46,218 nt of DNA from an uncultured Roseburia sp. (GCA_900539115.1 UQAQ01000023.1:1-46218); one strand, 5' to 3'. Positions 1-9,447 are shown, numbered from the stretch's first letter. The notes: generated from the letters alone by a model not told the origin. Numbers and translations: made by a program.

Positions 1-71
1 CGGTTGGTTTGATTATAGTATATCAGATTCATTAAGAAATGTCTTTGTCAGTGTCTTAATTTATGAGACCA

Positions 72-1049
72 TTATACTGAAAACTCAGTTTCTCTACTGT
101 TCTCTATTATTTTTATAATTTTCTTTTTTACTTTTTCCTGCTCTTTATATTTATAATTATGTCTTACACTTACATCAAACTGTAATTCAAATGCTGCACA
201 TATGTTCATAATATCCGCATATGTAATCTTGTTCATATTACAAGGAAATAATGACCTAAAACAAATTTCATTTTGACATATCATAGTTAACAATTTTTCC
301 AAACTGCTTTCAGTATCCTCATATTTTAAACATCTATTAAAATTGCTATCTTCCACATTATCTGGTTTTATATACAACATTGTCGTATATTCGTTGATAT
401 CATTACCGCATCCAATCATAACCGGATTAATTATATCTACTTTAGAATTCACTGATATAAATTTAAAAAATGTTTTTGCCATCTGAATGACATTATGTAA
501 CAATTCCTGATCTGAAGTCTTATTTACCTCAAATACCATCACATTTTTTACATCGTATGGAAATGGCTTATCACTTCCTTGAATCATTGTTTTAAAATCA
601 ATTAAAAGTTTTTGATTAAACGCAACCATTTTAACCGTATTACGTTCAATCCTCTCATCATTAATTTTTTTCCCATTCCATTGGTTTATAAGATTGGATA
701 TATCACTTTTATATTTAGGATCATTTCTAAAATAATAATCCAAACAATCCGATTTAATCCATATGTGATCGAATTCAAATGTATACCTTTTATCTTTTCT
801 ATACCAGTCAACCACATAAAATTGCAAATCACACTTATATTCATACAAATTTAAATATTTAATTTCCTCAATATATACATATATGACATTCTTTGAAAAA
901 TCTTCCAACTTAATCCATCCATCATTAATAATAGTTTTTATATCATCCAAGCTAGTAAATTTTCCTTCTGTATTTGAAATTGTTAATTTATAATCATCAA
1001 GTCTAAACATCATCGTATTTTTGTTTATCTTAATTATACCCACAAACAC
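72..1049 (-). CDS. Hypothetical protein, possibly ApeA/HEPN-like and C-terminally shortened
   Basis: A 325-residue protein read from a GTG start, chosen because an AAGAAGGTG ribosome site sits just upstream. No signal peptide or membrane segment is visible. The layout is an N-terminal beta-rich half followed by a helical C-terminal part (ITYADIMNICAAFELQF, then a Lys/Glu-rich helix). This recalls ApeA-type phage-defence proteins, in which a conserved 'IxYxDFxxICAxFE' segment precedes a HEPN RNase domain. The reading frame stops about where that HEPN domain would begin, and I see no RxxxxH motif, so it may be a truncated relic or a different family. It is markedly more AT-rich than the nitrogen block beside it, which hints at acquisition. 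The family link is from memory of sequence patterns and is weak. Confidence 0.6.
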   Translation of the reverse strand: MFVGIIKINKNTMMFRLDDYKLTISNTEGKFTSLDDIKTIINDGWIKLEDFSKNVIYVYIEEIKYLNLYEYKCDLQFYVVDWYRKDKRYTFEFDHIWIKSDCLDYYFRNDPKYKSDISNLINQWNGKKINDERIERNTVKMVAFNQKLLIDFKTMIQGSDKPFPYDVKNVMVFEVNKTSDQELLHNVIQMAKTFFKFISVNSKVDIINPVMIGCGNDINEYTTMLYIKPDNVEDSNFNRCLKYEDTESSLEKLLTMICQNEICFRSLFPCNMNKITYADIMNICAAFELQFDVSVRHNYKYKEQEKVKKKIIKIIENSRETEFSV

Positions 1050-1363
1050 ACTTTCACCTTCTTTTTCAGTTCAAATCTAATGCTGTTGAATCCCTTATCT
1101 TCTTAAAAAATTTTCATTGAATCAGTTTAATTCCATTATGTATAAATATACTTCCTCTTCCAACACAATACACTCAAAATTTCATCTATTATTTTTTGAT
1201 AATTTATTATATTTGATTATCATCACTAATTCATTTTGTATCATTACATCTGCCTAATATTTCCTATTCATCATATCATTATTGCTATTTTGTTTCAATC
1301 TTTAATTAATTATTTAGTTTCTATCATAATAACTAAAATCAATCCCCCTCCCCTTCATTATAT
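1050..1363. other. Gene-free AT-rich stretch
   Basis: About 310 bases between the orphan gene and the carB-distal cassette. It is very AT-rich, with frequent stops in all frames. I see no convincing ORF, RNA gene or terminator hairpin. It probably holds the promoter of the 72-1049 gene, but no -35/-10 pair stands out. Confidence 0.5.
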
Positions 1364-1540
1364 AAAAACCCCCTGCTTTCACAATGAGGGATTTTGAACA
1401 CCGTCGGTGCATAGAGGACGTTTTGTGTCCTCATGCACCGCTACGCGTGTTCACTAAGTGCAAACGGTCCCGATTTGTGAAAGTAAGGGGTTTTTTCACT
1501 AAGCGCAAACGCTCCCGATATATGAAAGCAGGGGGTTTTT
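1364..1540. repeat. 177-bp palindromic cassette at the end of carB
   Basis: The ends are perfect 18-bp inverted repeats (1364-1381 and 1523-1540; core CCCCCTGCTTTCA). Inside lie a nested hairpin (CGGTGCAT-GAGGAC at 1405-1418 pairing to 1427-1440, with GAACAC 1396-1401 pairing to GTGTTC 1447-1452) and two direct copies of a 45-46 bp unit (1450-1494 and 1495-1540, starting TTCACTAAG and ending in G and T runs). It begins 3 bp after the carB stop. On the carB transcript the distal arm ends GGGGGUUUUU, so it can act as an intrinsic terminator. The extra internal structure suggests a small mobile palindromic element (MITE-like) that took on the terminator role. Confidence 0.65.
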
Positions 1541-1542
1541 CT

Positions 1543-4500
1543 CTATGCTCTTCCTCTTCCTTCAATCGTCGCAATATCTACCAGCGAAAGCTCCGATTTA
1601 TCGACATTTTCAAGGCTTGTCAGAAGTGCATTTGCCGTATCCAGGGATGTCAGGCAGGTAACACCTGTTTCGATGGAGGTACGGCGGATGAGGAATCCAT
1701 CGTGAGAATGCTCACCCTGTTTTGGAATGTCGATGACAAGGTCAATCTCATGTCCAAGCAAAAGATCCATCAATGTCGGAGATTCCTGCTCGATCTTATT
1801 GACGCCGATGACATCCACACCGGCTTCTTTCAACGCCTTCTGGGTTCCTCGTGTTGCATAAATTTCATAGCCAAGTGCTTTAAAACGTTTTGCTACCGAA
1901 ATGGCATCCGTTTTATCCTGGTCTCTTACCGTAAGGATCATCTTCTTGTGCTGCGGAAGATTGATACCGGCTCCCATAAACGCTTTGGAAAGCGCTTCAT
2001 TGAATGTCTTCGCGATTCCGAGACATTCACCGGTTGATTTCATCTCCGGTCCGAGGCTGATCTCTGCGCCGCGCAGTTTCTCAAAGGAGAATACCGGCAT
2101 CTTGATTGCGATATAATCCGATGATTTTGCCAGTCCGGTCTCATAGCCAAGATCTGTGATCTTCTCGCCGAGGATGACACGGGATGCCAGTTTCACGATC
2201 GGAATACCGGTAACTTTACTGATGTAAGGTACGGTACGTGAAGAACGAGGGTTTACCTCGATAACATACACTTCATCATTCATTACGATAAACTGGATAT
2301 TGATCAATCCGATGACATGAAGGGATCTTGCCAGTTTTCTCGTATAATCTACTAAGGTATCAATGACTTCCGGCTTGATGCTCTGTGCCGGATATACCGA
2401 GATACTGTCTCCGGAGTGGATTCCGGCACGCTCGATATGCTCCATGATTCCGGGGATCAGGATGTCTTCGCCGTCACAGACCGCATCGACTTCCACTTCT
2501 TTTCCCATCAGGTATTTGTCTACAAGGATTGGATGCTCCTGTACGTGACGGTTAATGATCGTCATAAATTCGCGGATATCATCGTCATTGATGGCAATTT
2601 GCATGCCCTGTCCGCCGAGAACGTAGGATGGACGAACAAGAACCGGATAGCCAAGTTCATTGGCTGCCTTCAATGCTTCCTCTACCGTAAATACCGTATG
2701 TCCCTTTGGTCTTGGGATTCCGCACTGCTCCAGAATCTCATCAAACAATTCACGGTCTTCTGCTGCATCGACATTTTCGGCGCTTGTTCCCAAGATTGGT
2801 ACACCCATCTTCATCAGGGATTCCGTCAATTTGATCGCCGTCTGACCACCAAACTGTACCACAGCACCATCCGGTTTTTCAAGATCTACGATATTTTGTA
2901 CATCTTCCGGTGTCAACGGTTCAAAATACAATTTATTTGCCACGTCAAAGTCCGTACTTACGGTCTCCGGATTGTTATTTACAATAATTGTCTCATAGCC
3001 GCTCTTTTCAAGAGACCATGCACTGTGAACCGAACAGAAGTCGAATTCGATACCCTGTCCGATCCGGATTGGGCCGGAACCAAGTACCAGTACTTTTTTC
3101 TTCGTACGCGTCGCATCTACTTCACATTCGCTTCCGAAACAGCTGTAATAATATGGTGTCGCTGCCGCAAACTCTGCCGCACACGTATCTACCATCTTAA
3201 ACGAAGCCGTGATGCCATTTTCAAGACGCATTGCACGTACTTCTTCTTCGGTCATACCGGTATATCTTGCGATCACATTGTCCGGGAACTCAATTCTCTT
3301 TGCTTCCGCCAAAAGTTCCGGTGTCAGTTTTTCATTTTTCAGGCGCTGCTCCATCTCGACCAAAATGGCAATCTTATCGATAAACCATTTGTCAATTTTT
3401 GTAATATCATGGATTTCATCATACGATGCCCCTTTGCGGATCAGCTCAGCGATAACATAAATTCGGCGGTCATCGACGATACGTACGCGCTCCAGCAGTT
3501 CTTCTTTGGAACGGTCGGTATATCTTCCGGTGTCGAGGCTGTCCAAATGCTGCTCCAGAGAACGGATCGCTTTCATCAAAGCCCCCTCAAAGTTCGTACA
3601 GATACTCATAACCTCTCCGGTCGCTTTCATCTGGGTTGTCAATGTACGTTTCGCCTTAATAAATTTATCAAATGGCAGGCGCGGGATCTTGACTACACAA
3701 TAATCCAGTGCCGGCTCAAAACTTGCATAGGTCTTTCCGGTGATCGCATTTGGAATTTCATCCAATGTATAGCCGAGTGCAATCTTTGCTGCCACCTTGG
3801 CGATCGGATATCCTGTCGCTTTCGATGCCAGTGCGGAAGAACGGCTGACACGAGGGTTTACCTCGATAACACAATATTCAAATGATTCCGGATGCAGGGC
3901 AAATTGCACGTTACATCCACCGGTAATATTCAATTCTGTAATAATGTTCAAAGCAGAAGAACGGAGCATCTGATACTCTTTATCTGCCAATGTCTGCGAC
4001 GGTGCTACGACGATACTGTCTCCGGTATGTACACCAACCGGATCCAGGTTTTCCATATTACATACCGTAATACAGTTTCCGTTGCTGTCTCGCATCACTT
4101 CGTACTCGATTTCTTTCCAGCCGGCGATACAGCGCTCGACCAGACACTGTCCCACACGGGAAAGACGAAGTCCGTTTGAACAGATGTCACGCAGTTCCTG
4201 CTCGTCGTGTGCGATTCCGCCGCCGCTTCCTCCTAACGTATACGCAGGACGGATAACGACAGGATACCCGATCGTATTCGTAAAGGCAACCGCATCTTCT
4301 ACATTTTCAACGACTTCGCTGGCGGCAATCGGTTCTCCAATTTTTTCCATTGTCTTCTTGAATTCAAGACGGTCTTCGGCTTTTTTGATTGTCAGAGAAG
4401 TGGTACCGATCAGGCGGACATTCTGCTCTTTCAAAAATCCACATTCTTCCAGTTCCATCGCAATATTCAATGCAGCCTGTCCTCCCAAAGTAGGAAGTAC

Positions 4501-4755
4501 ACTGTCCGGTTTCTCTTTTTTGATCAGGTTTTCCACCACTTCTACCGTAAGCGGCTCGATGTAAACCTTATCTGCGATATCTTTATCTGTCATGATGGTA
4601 GCCGGATTGGAGTTGATCAATACTACTTCCATTCCTTCTTCTTTCAACGAACGACAGGCCTGTGTTCCCGCATAGTCAAATTCTGCCGCCTGTCCGATTA
4701 CGATCGGACCGGATCCGATCACAAGTACTTTTTTAATTCCATCTATTTTTGGCAT
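1543..4755 (-). CDS. carB: Carbamoyl-phosphate synthase large subunit
   Basis: 1070 residues, the normal full length. It makes carbamoyl phosphate from bicarbonate, ammonia delivered by CarA and two ATP, for arginine and pyrimidine synthesis in the cytoplasm. It shows the duplicated architecture: a carboxyphosphate half (about 1-400, with KKVLVIGSGPIVIGQAAEFDY at the start), an oligomerisation linker (about 400-545), a second ATP-grasp half (about 550-930, VLVLGSGPIRIGQGIEFDF) and a C-terminal MGS-like allosteric domain (about 935-1070). The ATG is preceded by AGGAGG that overlaps the end of carA, 15 bp away, so the two subunits are translationally coupled. It is the last gene of the gltBD-glnA-ANTAR-carAB run and is followed at once by a palindromic terminator-like cassette. 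Confidence 0.98.
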   Translation of the reverse strand: MPKIDGIKKVLVIGSGPIVIGQAAEFDYAGTQACRSLKEEGMEVVLINSNPATIMTDKDIADKVYIEPLTVEVVENLIKKEKPDSVLPTLGGQAALNIAMELEECGFLKEQNVRLIGTTSLTIKKAEDRLEFKKTMEKIGEPIAASEVVENVEDAVAFTNTIGYPVVIRPAYTLGGSGGGIAHDEQELRDICSNGLRLSRVGQCLVERCIAGWKEIEYEVMRDSNGNCITVCNMENLDPVGVHTGDSIVVAPSQTLADKEYQMLRSSALNIITELNITGGCNVQFALHPESFEYCVIEVNPRVSRSSALASKATGYPIAKVAAKIALGYTLDEIPNAITGKTYASFEPALDYCVVKIPRLPFDKFIKAKRTLTTQMKATGEVMSICTNFEGALMKAIRSLEQHLDSLDTGRYTDRSKEELLERVRIVDDRRIYVIAELIRKGASYDEIHDITKIDKWFIDKIAILVEMEQRLKNEKLTPELLAEAKRIEFPDNVIARYTGMTEEEVRAMRLENGITASFKMVDTCAAEFAAATPYYYSCFGSECEVDATRTKKKVLVLGSGPIRIGQGIEFDFCSVHSAWSLEKSGYETIIVNNNPETVSTDFDVANKLYFEPLTPEDVQNIVDLEKPDGAVVQFGGQTAIKLTESLMKMGVPILGTSAENVDAAEDRELFDEILEQCGIPRPKGHTVFTVEEALKAANELGYPVLVRPSYVLGGQGMQIAINDDDIREFMTIINRHVQEHPILVDKYLMGKEVEVDAVCDGEDILIPGIMEHIERAGIHSGDSISVYPAQSIKPEVIDTLVDYTRKLARSLHVIGLINIQFIVMNDEVYVIEVNPRSSRTVPYISKVTGIPIVKLASRVILGEKITDLGYETGLAKSSDYIAIKMPVFSFEKLRGAEISLGPEMKSTGECLGIAKTFNEALSKAFMGAGINLPQHKKMILTVRDQDKTDAISVAKRFKALGYEIYATRGTQKALKEAGVDVIGVNKIEQESPTLMDLLLGHEIDLVIDIPKQGEHSHDGFLIRRTSIETGVTCLTSLDTANALLTSLENVDKSELSLVDIATIEGRGRA

Positions 4756-4770
4756 AGTTCAAATCCTCCT

Positions 4771-5868
4771 CTACTGTTCCATCATCTGCATAAATCGGTC
4801 AAATAATACTTCCGAATCTTTCGGGCCGGCACAAGCTTCCGGATGGAACTGCACCGTAAAGATCTTTTTATTTTTATACCGCAGACCTTCCACTGTGCCA
4901 TCGTTGACATTGACGAAAGCAACTTCTGCCACATCCGCAGGGATCGTATCTTCTTTTACAACATATCCATGGTTCTGGGAGGAAATGTAAACTCTTCCTG
5001 TCTCCAGATCCTTAACCGGATGATTGGCACCGCGGTGTCCGTATTTCATTTTCTCTGTGTCCGCTCCATTGGCAAGTGCCATGAGCTGGTGTCCAAGGCA
5101 AATGGCAAAAATCGGAATATCCGAAGCATACAGTGTTTTGAGGTTCTCGATAACCTCTGTACACTCTTTCGGATCCCCCGGACCATTTGTCAGCATAATG
5201 CCATCCGGATTTTCTTTTAAGATCAGTTCCGGATTGGTTCTTGCCGGATAAATCGTCACCTCGCAGCCGCGTTTCAAAAGACAGCGGGCGATGTTAAATT
5301 TTGTTCCAACGTCAAGAATAGCAACCTTCTTTGTTGCCGGAATGTTGCTATCTGTATCTAAATCTCCCGGCTTATAAGAAACAACTTCTCTTGTCGTCAC
5401 TTTATCAACGACACCGGAAACACTATATTCTTTACATTTTTTCTTTACTTCTTCGAGATCATAATCGGCATTGGTTGTAATCATGCCATTCATGGTACCT
5501 TTTTCACGAAGAATTTTCGTGAGGGCACGTGTATCGATACCTTGGATACCAGGGATGTTTTGCTCTACGAGAAAATCCTGAATGCTCTGCTCATTACGGA
5601 AATTGCTGCCCAGACGAGATAACTCACGTACGATAAATCCATCTACATTGGACAACTTGGATTCCATATCCTTGCGGCAGATTCCATAATTACCAATAAG
5701 AGGATAGGTCATAACGACTGCCTGTCCTGCATAACTCGGATCCGTCAGTACTTCCAGATATCCTGTCATTGACGTATTAAATACAATTTCGCTGATAACT
5801 TCTCTTGTGCTTCCGATGCTTTCCCCGGTAAACACAGTTCCGTCTTCCAGAATTAAATAAGCTTTCAT
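4771..5868 (-). CDS. carA: Carbamoyl-phosphate synthase small (glutaminase) subunit
   Basis: 365 residues from the ATG at 5868. An upstream in-frame ATG at 5880 is rejected because the GGAGG ribosome site lies between the two. The protein hydrolyses glutamine and channels ammonia to CarB. The N-terminal CPSase small-chain domain (about 1-150) is followed by a class I glutamine amidotransferase domain with catalytic Cys257 in FAICLGHQ and His342/Glu344 in VQFHPEA. It starts 18 bp downstream of the ANTAR gene and ends 15 bp before carB. Placing it directly behind glnA couples glutamine supply to carbamoyl phosphate production. Confidence 0.97.
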   Translation of the reverse strand: MKAYLILEDGTVFTGESIGSTREVISEIVFNTSMTGYLEVLTDPSYAGQAVVMTYPLIGNYGICRKDMESKLSNVDGFIVRELSRLGSNFRNEQSIQDFLVEQNIPGIQGIDTRALTKILREKGTMNGMITTNADYDLEEVKKKCKEYSVSGVVDKVTTREVVSYKPGDLDTDSNIPATKKVAILDVGTKFNIARCLLKRGCEVTIYPARTNPELILKENPDGIMLTNGPGDPKECTEVIENLKTLYASDIPIFAICLGHQLMALANGADTEKMKYGHRGANHPVKDLETGRVYISSQNHGYVVKEDTIPADVAEVAFVNVNDGTVEGLRYKNKKIFTVQFHPEACAGPKDSEVLFDRFMQMMEQ

Positions 5869-5886
5869 AATTACCTCCATGTTCTT

Positions 5887-6429
5887 TTATTCAAAAGTCA
5901 AAATCATCTCGGCAGTTTCCACTAAATTGTTTCCACTGTCCATGCTGAGTTTTTGAATGTATTTGTGTGCATCATTTTCTGTCATCTGATTTCGCTCCAT
6001 CAAAAGAGCCTTTGCTTTATTGATGATCTTTTCTTCCTCGGCAGTACGGCGCTTGGGTTGTGTTTTCTTTCTTCGTTTCAGTTCCCGTGCGATGTCCATC
6101 GTCATCATCTGCACCGTGCTTACAAATTCACGGCTATGGATGGGCATGGACAAACAAACAATATCTGAGCTGATACAATCTTCCAGTCTCGAAGGACTGG
6201 CGACAAGCAACATTGAAAATTCTCTCGGAAGATAACCATACAATTCGCTGTAATGCATATCCGGCAGCTTGTAGCCGCATACAACCACGCCGCCGTCGGA
6301 ATCATTTGCCGCTCCGATCGTCTGAGCTGCATTATTATATGCCATTGTATCATCAAATCCGTTTCGAATCAAAACATTTCTCAGATTTTTTGCATCTTCT
6401 AATTTGGGAAATGCCACAATAATCCGCAT
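5887..6429 (-). CDS. ANTAR-domain RNA-binding regulator with pseudo-receiver
   Basis: 180 residues. The C-terminal part (about 120-178, KTQPKRRTAEEEKIINKAKALLMERNQMTE...) is a three-helix ANTAR domain, known in NasR, EutV and AmiR to bind twin-hairpin leader RNA and prevent transcription termination. The N-terminal 1-115 folds like a response-regulator receiver, but the usual acidic pair after strand 1 is absent and the phosphoacceptor position reads VVVCGYKLPDM, with Cys51-Gly52 where Asp is expected. It is therefore unlikely to be switched by phosphorylation. It lies between glnA (65 bp away) and carA (18 bp away) in one operon. ANTAR genes next to glnA are a known Clostridia arrangement, so nitrogen control is the obvious role; sensing through GlnA or another partner is inference. 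Confidence 0.9.
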   Translation of the reverse strand: MRIIVAFPKLEDAKNLRNVLIRNGFDDTMAYNNAAQTIGAANDSDGGVVVCGYKLPDMHYSELYGYLPREFSMLLVASPSRLEDCISSDIVCLSMPIHSREFVSTVQMMTMDIARELKRRKKTQPKRRTAEEEKIINKAKALLMERNQMTENDAHKYIQKLSMDSGNNLVETAEMILTFE

Positions 6430-6494
6430 TGTTTTTTTGCCTCCTTATCGAATGTTGGGTCTTTACAACGAACATTTTTTAACGAAGCAATTTT

Positions 6495-7808
6495 TCAGAC
6501 ACGGTCAAGGTATTTTTCCACTTCCCAGGCAGTTACCTGTCGTGAAAATTCTTCCCATTCATCTGTTTTTTCGTTGATAATGATCTGGGAAAGTGTCTTC
6601 CCGATCACCTGCTGCAAAAATTCATCTTCTTCAAAAGCGCGTATTGCCTCTCTCAGATTTCGCGGCAAAATGTCAAATTTTACCTTATCTTCTTCGGATA
6701 CATCATCCATACATACCGGCGGCTCGAGTTCCTTTCGGATTCCCTCCAATCCCGCCGCGAGACATCCTGCCAGCACCAGATACGGATTGCTTGCTCCGTC
6801 CGGGCTTCGTAAGATGACACGGGATCCGATCGTTCCGACATTGGTCAGACGAATCAGCGGTGTACGGTTTGTCCGCGACCACGTAATATCCACCGGTGCA
6901 TTGTAACCGGGAACCAGTCTCTTGTAGGAATTGATGATCGGATTATTGATCAATGTCAATCCTTTGATGTGCTGAATGATTCCTGCCATAAAATGGTAAG
7001 CCTCTTTACTCAGTCCATCTTCTGCCGAAGTATCGGTAAATATATTTTTTCCATCTTTACATAAAAACATATTCAAACTCATCGCCGATCCCTTTAAGCC
7101 GTATTTTGGTTTCGGCATAAAGGTCGCATGCAGTCCATGGCGTTTTGCCACTGTGCGGACCGTAAGTTTAAATGTCATAATGTTATCTGCCGTATGAAGT
7201 CCCTCATCAAACATAAAATCGATATGATGCTGTGCCACTTCATTGGAGTGGTAGGAACTTTCCATGACAAATCCCATTTCCTCTAAAGAAAGGACCATGT
7301 CACGTCTTGCATTTTCCCCGGAATCCAGCGGTCCAATGTCAAAAAATCCACCTTTTTCATTGGAATTTGTCGTCGGCTGCCCATCTTCATCCGTATCAAA
7401 TAAAAAGAATTCGTTTTCCGGTCCTACGTTAAAAGTATATCCCTCTTTTTCTGCTTGTTCAAGTACATTTTTTAAAATCCGTCTCGGATCTGCCTCATAT
7501 GGCGTTCCATCCGGGTTCAGCACGTCACAGATAAATCGTGCCACACGTCCTCTTTGCGGACGCCACGGGAAAATGGTAAATGTGTCAAGATCCGGTGCCA
7601 GGATAAACTCTGACAAATCTTTAGTATCATATCCCTGAATGGCAGCTCCATCAAATACGACGCGGTTTTCCAAGATCCGATCCAGATGATTCGCCGTCAT
7701 CGCGATATTTTTCAATGCTCCAAAACTGTCTACAAATTGAAGTCTGATAAATTCTACATCTTCCTCTTCTACTAAACGGTAGATATCCTGCTTTGTATAA
7801 TTTGCCAT
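6495..7808 (-). CDS. glnA: Glutamine synthetase type I
   Basis: 437 residues from the ATG at 7808 (MANYTKQDIYRLV). The ATG 12 bases earlier lies before the GAGGA ribosome site and is not used. It joins ammonia to glutamate using ATP, as a dodecamer in the cytoplasm. The N-terminal beta-grasp domain (about 1-100, FGALKNIAMT) and catalytic domain are complete: NVGPENEFFLF metal ligands, HHIDF, KRLVPGYNAPV and the NRTPLIR substrate-binding stretch. The size fits the shorter GSI-alpha type of Firmicutes. It is the third gene after gltB and gltD and precedes the ANTAR regulator. The 104-bp gap to gltD contains a hairpin (AGGGGCTGGCA pairing to TGTCAGTCCCT) with no T run, so it looks like a processing or regulatory element rather than a terminator. 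Confidence 0.97.
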   Translation of the reverse strand: MANYTKQDIYRLVEEEDVEFIRLQFVDSFGALKNIAMTANHLDRILENRVVFDGAAIQGYDTKDLSEFILAPDLDTFTIFPWRPQRGRVARFICDVLNPDGTPYEADPRRILKNVLEQAEKEGYTFNVGPENEFFLFDTDEDGQPTTNSNEKGGFFDIGPLDSGENARRDMVLSLEEMGFVMESSYHSNEVAQHHIDFMFDEGLHTADNIMTFKLTVRTVAKRHGLHATFMPKPKYGLKGSAMSLNMFLCKDGKNIFTDTSAEDGLSKEAYHFMAGIIQHIKGLTLINNPIINSYKRLVPGYNAPVDITWSRTNRTPLIRLTNVGTIGSRVILRSPDGASNPYLVLAGCLAAGLEGIRKELEPPVCMDDVSEEDKVKFDILPRNLREAIRAFEEDEFLQQVIGKTLSQIIINEKTDEWEEFSRQVTAWEVEKYLDRV

Positions 7809-7837
7809 AGTAATCCTCATTTCTGCATATTATTTTG

Positions 7838-7897
7838 CGCTTTTTTCGCACGATAGGGACTGACATCTCTTGTACTCGGTGCCAGCCCCTAATTTCC
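7838..7897 (-). promoter_or_regulatory. Paired hairpins in the gltD-glnA gap
   Basis: On the transcript strand an 11-bp stem (AGGGGCTGGCA with TGTCAGTCCCT, two G-U pairs, 14-nt loop) is followed by a small TGCG/CGCA hairpin with an A-rich loop, just before the glnA ribosome site. Two hairpins in a row next to an ANTAR gene is suggestive, but the loops are not the six-base A1/G4 loops of the known ANTAR target, and there is no U run. The role is unknown. Confidence 0.4.
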
Positions 7898-7912
7898 TAT
7901 TTGCCTTCTCTA

Positions 7913-9394
7913 TTATCCGAGGTTTGAATACCCCATCAAATCTTGATCCACTGCTTTGGCAACTTCGCGTCCTTCGCGGATTGCCCATACGACAAGAGAC
8001 TGTCCACGGTGCATATCTCCTGCTACAAACACACGGTCAGCGCTTGTTTTATACTGTCCCGGCTTCGTCGCTACATTGGTACGCTCCGTCAGTTTCAGTT
8101 CAAAGTCTTTGGCGATATAATCCTGTGTTCCAAGGAACCCTGCCGCGATAAATACCAGATCCACATCCAGTACATATTCGCTTCCGGCAATCTCACTCAT
8201 CTTCATGCGGCCGGTCTTCTCGTCCTTTTCCCAGGCAAGTTTTACACATTTTACCTGTTTGAGAACACCCTTATCATCTTTGATAAACTCTTTGACCGTC
8301 GTCTCATAGATTCGAGGATCTTTTCCAAACACAGCGATTGCTTCCTGCTGACCGTAATCGGTCTTTAAGACTTTCGGCCACTCCGGCCACGGATTGCTCT
8401 CCGTACGTTCTTTCGGCGGCTGTGGCATCATCTCTAACTGGACAACACTCTTTGCGCCCTGACGGATGGAAGATCCGACACAATCGTTTCCGGTATCTCC
8501 TCCACCGATAACCAGAACATTTTTCCCTTTGGCATCTACAAAATCCGTAAATTCCGGATTTAATACGTGTTTGGTAACACGAGTAAGATAATCTACTGCA
8601 AAATAAATTCCCTTGGCTTCTCTGCCGGGTGCTTTGATATCACGAGGATTGGATGCACCACATGTCAAGATCACGCGGTCAAATTCCTCCAACAGCTGTT
8701 TGGCTTTGACATCCACACCGACATTCACACCGGTCTTAAATACGACGCCTTCTTCGGTCAGCACGTTTACTTTTCTTTCAATGACAGTTTTTTCTAATTT
8801 CATATTTGGGATACCATACATCAAAAGTCCGCCCGGGCGGTCGGAACGCTCAAACACAGTAACACTGTGTCCACGTTTGTTGAGCTGGTCAGCCGCTGCC
8901 AGTCCCGAAGGACCGGAGCCAATGATCGCTACTTTTTTACCCGTCCGTACTTTCGGAGGTTTTGCCTCCATCAAGCCGTTGGCATAGCCGTATTCAATGA
9001 TCGCATTTTCATTTTCCTTAATTGTGACCGGACTGTCATTCAAACCACAGGTACATGCGGCTTCACAAGGTGCCGGGCACACGCGGGAAGTAAATTCAGG
9101 AAAATTGTTTGTTTTCAGAAGTCTTCCCAATGCTTCTTCGTAATTATCCAGATACAAAAGATCATTCCATTCCGGACACATATTGTTCAATGGACATCCC
9201 GAAGCCATTCCTCCGATCATCATGCCGGATTGACAAAACGGAACACCACAATCCATACATCTGGCTGCCTGTGCCTTTCTCTCCTCGTGGGACATCGGAA
9301 CGTGAAATTCATTGAAGTTCTTTATTCTCTCAAGTGGTGTGATCTCTTTGTTTCCTTTACGTTCATATTCTAAAAATCCGGTTGGTTTACCCAT
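7913..9394 (-). CDS. gltD: Glutamate synthase (NADPH) small subunit
   Basis: 493 residues, full length. It supplies electrons from NAD(P)H to GltB. The N-terminal part carries Cys motifs for iron-sulfur clusters (CMDCGVPFCQ, CPLNNMCPEWNDLLY, CPAPCEAAC). An FAD-binding Rossmann motif (IGSGPSGLAAADQL, about 155) and a second nucleotide motif (VIGGGDTGNDC, about 293) follow, and the C-terminal GDMHRGQSLVVWAI closes the FAD site. It starts 53 bp after gltB with an AAAGGG ribosome site, in the same operon. It can be distinguished from other members of this oxidoreductase family by its position beside gltB. Confidence 0.96.
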   Translation of the reverse strand: MGKPTGFLEYERKGNKEITPLERIKNFNEFHVPMSHEERKAQAARCMDCGVPFCQSGMMIGGMASGCPLNNMCPEWNDLLYLDNYEEALGRLLKTNNFPEFTSRVCPAPCEAACTCGLNDSPVTIKENENAIIEYGYANGLMEAKPPKVRTGKKVAIIGSGPSGLAAADQLNKRGHSVTVFERSDRPGGLLMYGIPNMKLEKTVIERKVNVLTEEGVVFKTGVNVGVDVKAKQLLEEFDRVILTCGASNPRDIKAPGREAKGIYFAVDYLTRVTKHVLNPEFTDFVDAKGKNVLVIGGGDTGNDCVGSSIRQGAKSVVQLEMMPQPPKERTESNPWPEWPKVLKTDYGQQEAIAVFGKDPRIYETTVKEFIKDDKGVLKQVKCVKLAWEKDEKTGRMKMSEIAGSEYVLDVDLVFIAAGFLGTQDYIAKDFELKLTERTNVATKPGQYKTSADRVFVAGDMHRGQSLVVWAIREGREVAKAVDQDLMGYSNLG

Positions 9395-9447
9395 TTCATC
9401 TCAACCCTTTCTATTATAAATTATTTGAAGTGATATTGCAACTATTT

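Noticed and set aside
2416..3885. A 489-codon open frame on the plus strand inside carB
   Set aside because: It is antisense to a fully conserved carB, has unlikely residue composition (rich in Cys, Arg, Phe and His) and no ribosome site. It arises from codon use in carB.
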